From the NCBI GenBank assembly GCA_963169595.1, contig CAUJFM010000194.1:1-10996 (forward strand): a stretch of DNA of 10,996 bases, in the 5' to 3' direction. The DNA is from Bacteroidota bacterium. GTDB lineage: Bacteria; Bacteroidota; Bacteroidia; Flavobacteriales_F; PHOS-HE28. A program made the position numbers and the translations under genes. Shown one piece after another: positions 1 to 6,267 of the stretch. Each line of letters begins with the position of its first letter. The first letter of the stretch is position 1. The notes below the pieces were generated by a model. That model was not told where the DNA came from, did not search any database, and saw only the letters and a list, made by a program, of their open reading frames with translations.

Positions 1-1
1 C

Positions 2-373
2 GATCGGCCCGCTACCGTGGAGCCAGTGCTCAGCGCGGAGGAGATCCTGTACTACCAAGGCCTGGTGCGCCGGATCCCAGTGCCGGACAACGTGCTCGAG
101 TATGCCGTGAAGCTCGTGGGGCGCACGCGTCCCGGTACGGAGACGGCCCCGGCCATCATCAACGACCATGTCAGTTGGGGGGCCGGTCCGCGCGCATCCC
201 AGTTCCTGGTGATCGGGGCCAAGGCACATGCCCTGGCCCATGGTCGGTTCTCGCCGGATATTGCGGATGTGCAGGCCGTGGCGCTGCCCATCCTCCGCCA
301 TCGCCTAGTGAGGAACTACAAGGCCGAGGCGGAAGGCGTCACCATCGATCGGATCGTCTCCGGCATCCTCTGA
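2..373 (+). CDS. MoxR-family AAA+ ATPase, C-terminal part (5' end outside the window)
   Basis: The frame is open from the first base and ends at TGA 371-373, giving 123 residues; the GTG at 17 is probably an internal valine. The fragment matches the end of MoxR ATPases: 'VEPVLSAEEI' after the ATPase core, then a helical lid with HVSWGAGPRAS (about residues 56-66), AKAHALAHGR, 'DVQAVALPILRHRL' and a final 'NYKAEAEGVTIDRIV'. Known of the family: MoxR proteins are cytoplasmic AAA+ chaperone-like ATPases, often encoded next to DUF58 and von Willebrand factor A (Bat) genes, and help insert cofactors or assemble complexes. The Walker motifs would lie upstream and cannot be seen. A hairpin follows 13 bases after the stop, and the next gene is a secreted protein with its own -7 box, so this is probably the end of a separate transcript. 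The family call is strong; the substrate is unknown. Confidence 0.88.
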   Translation, partial: DRPATVEPVLSAEEILYYQGLVRRIPVPDNVLEYAVKLVGRTRPGTETAPAIINDHVSWGAGPRASQFLVIGAKAHALAHGRFSPDIADVQAVALPILRHRLVRNYKAEAEGVTIDRIVSGIL

Positions 374-386
374 TCGTTCGTGGGAT

Positions 387-422
387 ACCACGGTTACCCC
401 GAAGGTGGGGAATGACCGTGGT
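387..422 (+). terminator. Strong hairpin after moxR, probable terminator
   Basis: ACCACGGT (387-394) pairs perfectly with ACCGTGGT (415-422). The stem continues with a T-G wobble and an A-T pair, then a two-base bulge (AA, 411-412), then CCCC (397-400) against GGGG (407-410), closing on a six-base loop. It lies just downstream of the moxR stop and upstream of the next -7 box, which is where a terminator is expected. No U-tract follows directly; the nearest T-run (449-453) belongs to the -7 box. It could therefore be an mRNA-stabilising 3' hairpin or an attenuator. It also covers the GTG at 405, which argues against starting the next gene there. Confidence 0.55.
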
Positions 423-446
423 CAGCATGGCACTTCCGGGATCCCC

Positions 447-454
447 TATTTTTG
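447..454 (+). promoter_or_regulatory. Bacteroidetes-type -7 box (TAnnTTTG)
   Basis: TATTTTTG matches the Bacteroidetes sigma-ABfr -7 consensus TAnnTTTG exactly. No clear -33 TTG lies 19-21 bases upstream, so only half of the promoter is convincing. Transcription would begin near 461, which excludes the GTG at 405 as a start for the next gene and fits a start at GTG 477 (leader about 16 nt) or ATG 510 (about 50 nt). Confidence 0.42.
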
Positions 455-476
455 GGAGGTACCAACCCTTCGCACC

Positions 477-1274
477 GTGCTGCAATCCGTACGTCGCAAG
501 CATCGCTTGATGCTCCTTCTCGCGTTGTTCGCCATGGGCGGACTGCGGGCCCAGTTGCCCACGGTGGACATCACCCTGGTCCAGACCGTGGAAGGTCCGG
601 TGGAGGTGCGCATCCGGCCCGATGGCCCCTTCGATGGGTTGATGTCCAGTATATCTTTCACCATACGTTGGACTGACGGACAGGCCAACTTGGGTACGAT
701 ACAGCAGTTCTCGCCCGTCAATGTCTATAGCCCAGTGAACAAATCTGGGCCGGAGCAGGTATCCAATGGATTCCGCTACCAGGTCTTTGCGGGCTTTGGT
801 TTCGTACCGCTTTACGATGTGCCCACCGCCTGGACCGGTGGCGAGGAGATCGTCCTGTGCCGCATCAATGTCATCAATGGCACCAGCGCCTTCAACATCG
901 TGAACGATGACTGGACGAACGATATCAACAACAACGGCAATTTTTACGTCTCATTGAACGGCCAGGGTCGCACTGGCGAGATCTATACCATTTCCACATC
1001 GGCGGAGGATGTTCCGTCATCAATGGGCGGAGTGATCATGGCGCCGGTCCCGGCCGACCGCATGTTGTCCATCACCATGCCCGGGGAGCATGCCGGACCT
1101 GTGGACCTCCGCGTGACGGATGCAGCAGGCCGCATGGTGAGGCAGGAGAAGCTGGTCTTCCAAGGTGGCGTGCCCGTGACCGTGGATGTTTCCGCGCTCC
1201 CGGCAGGGGCCTATGTGCTCCATCTGTTGTCCGCTGCGGGAAGCAATGCGCAGCGGATCGTCGTGCAACATTGA
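477..1274 (+). CDS. Small secreted protein with T9SS type A sorting domain
   Basis: This encodes 265 residues from GTG 477. I chose that start because it gives a complete signal peptide: a basic n-region (SVRRKHR), the hydrophobic core LMLLLALFAMGG, and likely cleavage after LRA or LRAQ. The frame stays open to a GTG at 405, but that lies in the hairpin and before the -7 box; ATG 510 would drop the basic n-region. Residues about 26-175 look like an all-beta domain (VDITLVQTVEGPVEVRIRP, ISFTIRW, GFRYQVF, FYVSLNGQG). The same pattern recurs at the N-terminus of the last gene in the window. Residues about 189-265 are a T9SS type A sorting domain: APVPADRMLSI, LRVTDAAGRMV, VDVSALPAGAYVLHL, ending AQRIVVQH. 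In this family that domain directs export through the outer membrane, followed by cleavage and surface anchoring or release. The gene ends 12 bases before the metalloprotease gene, so co-transcription is likely. The function of the N-terminal domain is unknown; a carbohydrate- or protein-binding beta-sandwich is possible. Confidence 0.8.
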   Translation: MLQSVRRKHRLMLLLALFAMGGLRAQLPTVDITLVQTVEGPVEVRIRPDGPFDGLMSSISFTIRWTDGQANLGTIQQFSPVNVYSPVNKSGPEQVSNGFRYQVFAGFGFVPLYDVPTAWTGGEEIVLCRINVINGTSAFNIVNDDWTNDINNNGNFYVSLNGQGRTGEIYTISTSAEDVPSSMGGVIMAPVPADRMLSITMPGEHAGPVDLRVTDAAGRMVRQEKLVFQGGVPVTVDVSALPAGAYVLHLLSAAGSNAQRIVVQH

Positions 1275-1286
1275 ATTGTCCGCATC

Positions 1287-4200
1287 ATGAGCTTGCTAAC
1301 ACGTCTTTTCAGGCAGGGCTTGGTCATTGGATCGATATGGTCCTGCACAGTCCTTGTCGCCCAGGAGGTGGGACCGTGGCGCACCGTGATGGAGGCCGAG
1401 GTGGCCGGCCGCGGTGAGCGCCGGATCGTGCCCGCGCAGTACCGCACCATGGCGGTGGATGTGAATGCCATGGCCGCGCAGTTCGATGAAGTGCGTTCAA
1501 CGCCGGGGATGGTGGCCACCATGATGGTGCCTCTTCCGGAAGGTGGCGCCGAGCGTTTCCGGTACTGGGCCAATGAGGTGATGCATCCGGAGCTCGCATC
1601 GCGCTATCCGGAGATCAGGACCTTCACGGGGGAAAGTGTGGACCGTCCGGGCATCCAGGCCCGTTTCGACCTCACTCCGCACGGGTTCCACGCCATGGTG
1701 ATGGACCAGGAAGGAGGCTGGTGGTTCATCGATCCCTACGCGTTCGGCGATGCGAGCACCAGCATCATCTACCGCAAGGCCCATTTCTCCAAGGCGCTGC
1801 CTGCAGGCTTCAACCCATGCAGCTACGAGGAGGTGAACGATATTGATGCCGCTGCCGAGCAGACGCGCCAATGGATACAAGAAATGGGAGTGGACCGTGT
1901 GGGGGACTGCCAGAAGCGCACTTATCGGCTGGCCTTGGCCTGCACCGGTGAGTATGCCAACTACCACGGGAGTAACACCACGAACAACAACAAGGCGCTT
2001 GCCCTCGCCGCCATGGTCACCACCATGACCCGGGTGAACGCCCAGTTCGAACGGGATGCCACGCTCACCATGGTGCTGGTGGCCAATACCGATCAGCTCA
2101 TCTACCTCAACGCATCCACCGATCCCTATTCCAACACCAATGGATCGGCGATGCTGGGCCAGAACCAGACCGCCTGCGACGGGGTCATTGGATCGGCCAA
2201 CTACGACATCGGGCATGTGTTCAGCACCGGCGGTGGTGGCGTGGCCTATCTCAACAGCCCGTGCAACAACAGCTTGAAGGCGGGAGGGGTCACCGGTCAG
2301 CCCAACCCGGTGGGCGACCCGTTCGACATCGACTATGTGGCGCATGAGATGGGTCACCAGTTTGGTGCGAACCACACGCAGAACAACAACTGCAACAGGG
2401 CCAGTGCCGCCGCTTTTGAGCCGGGCAGCGCCTCCACCATCATGGGCTACGCGGGGATCTGTGCGCCCAATGTCCAGAACAACTCCGACGCGTATTTTCA
2501 TGGGTACAGCATGCAGGAGATGGCCGCGAACATCACTGTTGGCACATCGAGCAGCTGCCCGGTGGTCACCTCGTCCGGCAACACGGCCCCGACAGTGAAC
2601 GCCGGTGTGGACCGTACCATTCCGCGCAGCACGCCCTTCATCCTCACCGCAACGGGCAGCGATGTGAACCCTGGCAACACCCTCACCTATTGCTGGGAGC
2701 AGATGAACAATCAGGTCTCCACCCAGCCGCCTGTGGCGACCAGCACCAGTGGACCCAACTTCCGTTCGTTCACCCCCACCACGGGTACACAACGGTACGT
2801 TCCGGCGCTCAGCGCTGTGGTGGCCGGCACCACACCCACGTGGGAGGTGCTTTCCAGCGTGGGCCGCACCTACAACTTCCGCGTCACCGTGCGCGACAAC
2901 GTGACGGGGGCCGGGTGCAACGGTCAGGACAACATGGTGGTGACCGTGTCCGGTACGGCCGGTCCCTTCCTGGTGACCCAGCCCAACACCAACGTATCCT
3001 GGGCAGCTGGCAGCACGCAGACGGTGACCTGGGATGTGGCTTCCACCAATGTGGCCCCCGTGAGCTGTTTGAACGTGGATATCCTGCTCTCCGTGGATGG
3101 TGGCTTCACCTATCCCTACACGCTTGTGACCTCCACGGCGAACGATGGCAGTCAGACCGTGACCATCCCGTCCATCCCGGCCACCACCACGGCCCGCGTC
3201 ATGGTGAAGGCCAACGGCAACATCTTCTACGACATTTCCAACGCCAACTTCGCGATCACGGTACCCACCTCACCGGACTATGCGCTCAGCGTGGCGAGCC
3301 CATCGGTGAGCGTGTGTGAGCCGGCCAATGCCGTGTATGCCGTACAGTCCACTTCCCTGGCAGGATACACCCAGCCCATCACCTTGGGCACCACGGGTCT
3401 GCCCGCCGGGCTCACCGGATCCTTCAGCCAGAACCCCATCACACCGGGTGCGAACGCCACCCTCACCATCTCGGGAACACAGAACCAGTTGCCGGGTACG
3501 TATGGGTTCACACTGGCCGCCACCTCTGCAAGCGGGAACCGGTCGATACCCCTCACCCTCATCATCAATGACGTACCGGGAGGCGTGGTCCGCACCGCTC
3601 CCCTCAACGGCGCCACGGGTGTGGCTCCGGGCGGAGTACTGACCTGGAACGCAACACCGGGTGCGACCAGCTATGCCCTGCAGATCGCGACGGATGCCGG
3701 CATGGTCAATATCATCGAGAGCGCGGTGGGCGTTTCCACCACGAGCTATACGCCCGGAAGTGCGAATGCGCCGTTGACCACCTACTTCTGGACCGTGCAG
3801 GCGGTGAACGACTGTGGTTTCGGGCCCCTCACCCCGGTATGGTCCTTCACCACGGCGGCCTGCGTGCCGGTGCAGGTGCAGGTCACCACCGACCGGTATG
3901 GGGATGAGACCACGTGGGAAGTGGTCCAGGGCGCCACCGTGGTGGCCTCTGGTGGGCCGTATGCCCAGCTGCCCGGCAATGGCACGCAAGCCCAGGCCCC
4001 GGTGGACCTCTGCCTGCCGGCCGGGTGCTATCAGCTCAAGGTCTATGACAGCTATGGTGATGGCAATTGCTGCAGCTACGGCAACGGCTTCGTTCGCGTG
4101 GTGGATGGTACCGGAACGGTCCTCGCCAATGTGAGCCAGGACATCAATGTGGGAGCACCGGTCACGGTTTCGTTCTGTGTGGCGGCCCAGGTGCTGATCT

Positions 4201-4928
4201 CACCCAAGGTGCTGCTCGAGGGACCTTACGTGTCAGGGCAGTCCTTGATGCATGATTCCCTGCGGGTGCGCGGCATGATCCCCTTGACGGAGCCCTACAC
4301 CGCATTGGGCTATGATCAGCTGGCGGGGGGCGGTGGCGAGATCACCACGGCCGGGGTGCTTGCCACGGCGGGCAACAATGCCATTGTCGATTGGGTGCGC
4401 TTGGAACTGCGGTCGGCGACGAACAATGGCACCGTGGTGGCCACGCGCCAGGCCTTGGTGCAGCGCGATGGGGATGTGGTCATGGCCGATGGGACCTCGC
4501 CGGTGGTCATGAACGTGCCGCCGGGGAACTACTACCTCGCCATGCTCCATCGGAATCACCTCGGCTGCATGACGCTCACCACGCGAACGCTGGGGTCCAC
4601 TGCGGTGGCGGTCGATCTGAGCGCAACGGCCACCACCATGTTCGGCACCGATGCGCGCAAGGTTTCGGGAGGGGTGGCCCTGCTGTGGGCGGGCAATGTG
4701 GTGCTCGATGGGCGACTGGCCTACACGAACCAGGACAACGACCGCGATCCCATCCTTTCAGCCATCGGCGGAGTGGTGCCAACCGCCACCGTCATGGGTT
4801 ATCGCGCCGAGGATGTCAACCTGGATGGCACGGTGAAGTACACCGGTAGTGGCAATGACCGCGACCCCATCCTGACCAACATCGGAGGTGTCGTTCCCAC
4901 CAACGTGCGTTTGGAGCAGCTGCCATGA
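1287..4928 (+). CDS. Secreted reprolysin-like zinc metalloprotease with multidomain tail
   Basis: This encodes 1213 residues. A signal peptide (MSLLTRLFRQGLVIGSIW, cleavage near VLVA-Q) is followed by a probable propeptide to about residue 200. The metalloprotease domain (about 205-425) carries the zinc motif HEMGHQFGANH, with H353, H357 and H363 as ligands and E354 as the catalytic base. A Met-turn (STIMGYAG, M386) follows, as in M12B/reprolysin-like metzincins. Then come PKD/cadherin-like beta domains (about 431-760; APTVNAGVDRTI, FLVTQPNTNVSWAAGS), a fibronectin type III-like domain (about 766-857; TAPLNGATGV, YALQIATD), and a Cys-rich domain beginning CVPVQVQVTTDRYGDETTWE (859) with 'CYQLKVYDSYGDGNCC'. 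Residues 969-1213 form a module shared with the lysyl oxidase gene, ending in dockerin-like repeats and RLEQLP. There is no canonical T9SS type A sorting domain, so that module may replace it. It probably cleaves extracellular proteins; the substrate is unknown. No Shine-Dalgarno sequence is visible at the ATG. The next gene overlaps its stop codon. The protease call is very firm; the domain borders in the tail are approximate. Confidence 0.93.
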   Translation: MSLLTRLFRQGLVIGSIWSCTVLVAQEVGPWRTVMEAEVAGRGERRIVPAQYRTMAVDVNAMAAQFDEVRSTPGMVATMMVPLPEGGAERFRYWANEVMHPELASRYPEIRTFTGESVDRPGIQARFDLTPHGFHAMVMDQEGGWWFIDPYAFGDASTSIIYRKAHFSKALPAGFNPCSYEEVNDIDAAAEQTRQWIQEMGVDRVGDCQKRTYRLALACTGEYANYHGSNTTNNNKALALAAMVTTMTRVNAQFERDATLTMVLVANTDQLIYLNASTDPYSNTNGSAMLGQNQTACDGVIGSANYDIGHVFSTGGGGVAYLNSPCNNSLKAGGVTGQPNPVGDPFDIDYVAHEMGHQFGANHTQNNNCNRASAAAFEPGSASTIMGYAGICAPNVQNNSDAYFHGYSMQEMAANITVGTSSSCPVVTSSGNTAPTVNAGVDRTIPRSTPFILTATGSDVNPGNTLTYCWEQMNNQVSTQPPVATSTSGPNFRSFTPTTGTQRYVPALSAVVAGTTPTWEVLSSVGRTYNFRVTVRDNVTGAGCNGQDNMVVTVSGTAGPFLVTQPNTNVSWAAGSTQTVTWDVASTNVAPVSCLNVDILLSVDGGFTYPYTLVTSTANDGSQTVTIPSIPATTTARVMVKANGNIFYDISNANFAITVPTSPDYALSVASPSVSVCEPANAVYAVQSTSLAGYTQPITLGTTGLPAGLTGSFSQNPITPGANATLTISGTQNQLPGTYGFTLAATSASGNRSIPLTLIINDVPGGVVRTAPLNGATGVAPGGVLTWNATPGATSYALQIATDAGMVNIIESAVGVSTTSYTPGSANAPLTTYFWTVQAVNDCGFGPLTPVWSFTTAACVPVQVQVTTDRYGDETTWEVVQGATVVASGGPYAQLPGNGTQAQAPVDLCLPAGCYQLKVYDSYGDGNCCSYGNGFVRVVDGTGTVLANVSQDINVGAPVTVSFCVAAQVLISPKVLLEGPYVSGQSLMHDSLRVRGMIPLTEPYTALGYDQLAGGGGEITTAGVLATAGNNAIVDWVRLELRSATNNGTVVATRQALVQRDGDVVMADGTSPVVMNVPPGNYYLAMLHRNHLGCMTLTTRTLGSTAVAVDLSATATTMFGTDARKVSGGVALLWAGNVVLDGRLAYTNQDNDRDPILSAIGGVVPTATVMGYRAEDVNLDGTVKYTGSGNDRDPILTNIGGVVPTNVRLEQLP
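4191..4925 (+). other. Shared C-terminal module, copy 1 (metalloprotease residues 969-1213)
   Basis: This 245-residue protein module aligns almost without gaps to the end of the lysyl oxidase protein. Shared blocks include DSLRV, TEP(Y/F)TALG, GGGGE, VDW, ELRSA, GNY, HRNHLGCMT, FGT-AR, LWAGNV, NDRDPIL and RLEQLP. By eye about half of the residues are identical. The last 75 residues hold two copies of a loop, the second of which (DVNLDGTVKYTGSGNDRD) has the DxNxDG pattern of EF-hand/dockerin calcium loops. It sits where a T9SS sorting domain would normally be. Its role is inferred, not known to me: export signal, surface anchor or docking module. Confidence 0.8.
4913..4916 (+). promoter_or_regulatory. 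Shine-Dalgarno-like GGAG for the overlapping propeller gene
   Basis: GGAG inside the last codons of the metalloprotease gene lies 8 bases before ATG 4925, which overlaps the upstream TGA (ATGA). It is the only start in the window with a well-placed Shine-Dalgarno-like motif. It favours ATG 4925 over ATG 4928 and suggests translational coupling. Confidence 0.4.
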
Positions 4929-6178
4929 TGGTGCGCGGAGGCTTTTTCCTGGGATGGGTGATGCTCATGGCCCCATCGCTGCTTGCCCAGCAGTGGGAGG
5001 TGTTCGACATGGCGGGAGAGGGATTGCCGAGCAATACCATCACGGACCTCGTTCAGGATGATGATGGGGTGGTCTGGGCCGGGACCGATTGGGGGCTATG
5101 CCGGTTCGACGGATCGGCATGGACCGTACTGCAGGCCGGCACATCCGGGCTTCCGGGCAATGAGGTGACCTGCCTGGCCGTGGACAGCCTGGGCCGGTTG
5201 TGGGTGGGTACGGCCACCAACGGCATCGGCATTCTGGCAGGGGAGGGCTGGACCTATCTGGACAACACGAACAGCCCCATTGCCACCGAAGGTGTCAAGC
5301 ACATCCATCACGACCATCGTGGTTGGGTGTGGATCAGCACCGAGCTCGGGCTCTATTGCCACACAGGGGAGGAGTGGCGGCATTACGACAACACACCGGA
5401 GAGCCATGGCGGCTTCACCTTCTTCGGGCCCAACGTGCGCGCGGTGGATGTGCGTGAGGATGGCCTGGTGGCCGTGGCCACGATGAACGCCGGGCTCACC
5501 TACCTCACCGAGACCGAGTTCGTCTACTATACGGCCGCCAGCAGCAATTTTCCCGATAACTCCATGAACGATGTGGTGTTCGATGAGAACGGGGACCGCT
5601 GGCTGGCCTGTCCCTCCGGAGGACTGATCTGGCATGCGGCATCGTTCATGGGGGGGCCTTGGTTCCAGTACGATTCGTTCACGGCCGGCTTGCCGAACAA
5701 CACGATGCTCTGTGTGGTGATCGACGATGCCGGGCGGAAACTGGTCGGCTCGGAGACCGCAGGCATCATCGTGTTCGAGGGGCAGGGCAACTTCACGGTG
5801 ATGGACCAGGCCGGGACCGGGCTTCCATCGGACCAGGTGCGCTGCCTGATGATCGATACCGCCGGGGTGCTCTGGGCGGGTACCCATGCGGGGGTGGCCC
5901 GATACAACCCCGGCATGGATGTGACCGACCGCTCCATGTTCGCTGGGGCCACGGCCTACCCCAACCCGGTGAGCGATATGCTCCATGTACAGCCCGCTGG
6001 ACAGGGCGGTCAGGTCAACTGGCAGGTGACCGACCAGCTTGGACGTATTGTGCAGAGCGGCGTTGTGCCCGGTATCGTCCCGTTCGTTGTGGATATGGCC
6101 TCCTTGGCCCAGGGTACTTACCTGGTCCAGCTCCGGATCGACGGCCGCAGCGAGGTGCTCCGGATCGTTAGGAACTGA
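4925..6178 (+). CDS. Secreted seven-bladed propeller protein (two-component-regulator propeller type) with T9SS sorting domain
   Basis: This encodes 417 residues. The signal peptide is GGFFLGWVMLMAPSLLAQ, with cleavage near LLA-Q. Residues about 22-335 contain seven repeats of the 'V..l..D..G.lW.GT..Gl..' type: TDLVQDDDGVVWAGTDWGL, TCLAVDSLGRLWVGTATNG, IHHDHRGWVWISTELGL, AVDVREDGLVAVATMNAGL, DVVFDENGDRWLACPSGGL, VVIDDAGRKLVGSETAG and CLMIDTAGVLWAGTHAG. Seven repeats would make one complete propeller. In hybrid two-component sensors this fold is the periplasmic ligand sensor, but here there is no transmembrane segment, kinase or DNA-binding part. Residues about 344-417 are instead a canonical T9SS type A sorting domain (AYPNPVSDMLHVQ, WQVTDQLGRIVQ, LAQGTYLVQL, ending EVLRIVRN). 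It is therefore an extracellular or surface protein, perhaps a glycan- or protein-binding factor. The 4-bp ATGA overlap with the protease gene implies coupled expression. Confidence 0.88.
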   Translation: MMVRGGFFLGWVMLMAPSLLAQQWEVFDMAGEGLPSNTITDLVQDDDGVVWAGTDWGLCRFDGSAWTVLQAGTSGLPGNEVTCLAVDSLGRLWVGTATNGIGILAGEGWTYLDNTNSPIATEGVKHIHHDHRGWVWISTELGLYCHTGEEWRHYDNTPESHGGFTFFGPNVRAVDVREDGLVAVATMNAGLTYLTETEFVYYTAASSNFPDNSMNDVVFDENGDRWLACPSGGLIWHAASFMGGPWFQYDSFTAGLPNNTMLCVVIDDAGRKLVGSETAGIIVFEGQGNFTVMDQAGTGLPSDQVRCLMIDTAGVLWAGTHAGVARYNPGMDVTDRSMFAGATAYPNPVSDMLHVQPAGQGGQVNWQVTDQLGRIVQSGVVPGIVPFVVDMASLAQGTYLVQLRIDGRSEVLRIVRN

Positions 6179-6199
6179 AGGGATCGGCTTCTTTGGAAG

Positions 6200-6228
6200 T
6201 TGACGCGCATGGGTGGACCCGGTATATT
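6200..6228 (+). promoter_or_regulatory. Probable promoter of the lysyl oxidase gene
   Basis: TTGACG (6200-6205) and TATATT (6223-6228) are separated by exactly 17 bases, and each differs by one base from the classical -35/-10 hexamers. Read as a Bacteroidetes promoter, TTG (6200-6202) lies 20 bases before TATATTGC, a partial match to TAnnTTTG. The start of transcription would be near 6235, leaving a leader of about 30 nt before ATG 6268. Because the promoter lies inside an open N-terminal extension of the same frame (from TTG 6193), it supports ATG 6268 as the true start. Confidence 0.5.
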
Positions 6229-6267
6229 GCCGTTCCTTTTGCTCCCGTCCCAACCTTCCGATCCCGG

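Noticed and set aside
438..445. Palindrome GGGATCCC before the -7 box
   Set aside because: Eight bases with no loop. It contains a common restriction-type palindrome, and nothing suggests a protein-binding site.
405..476. Extended N-terminus (from GTG 405) for the small secreted protein
   Set aside because: The extension lies in the hairpin and across the -7 box and would bury the signal peptide 24 residues in. GTG 477 gives a normal signal peptide.
1497..2792. A 431-codon open frame on the minus strand inside the metalloprotease gene
   Set aside because: It lies wholly antisense to a gene with a clear zinc site and signal peptide. The translation is low-complexity (rich in Gly, Arg, His, Val) with no domain. 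GC-rich codon use removes stops from the opposite strand.
2690..3319. A 209-codon + strand frame inside the metalloprotease gene
   Set aside because: Out-of-frame shadow, rich in His, Gly, Arg and Gln, with no initiation signal. The beta-domain frame there is uninterrupted.
5096..6253. A 385-codon minus-strand open frame over the propeller gene
   Set aside because: Antisense shadow: no recognisable motif, and it fully overlaps a protein with seven propeller repeats and a sorting domain.
6180..6265. Inverted repeat GGGATCGG (6180-6187) / CCGATCCC (6258-6265) flanking the lysyl oxidase promoter
   Set aside because: Perfect 8-bp arms, but about 70 bases apart and in GC-rich DNA where such matches arise easily by chance. 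It is not a plausible hairpin, and there is no further evidence for an operator.
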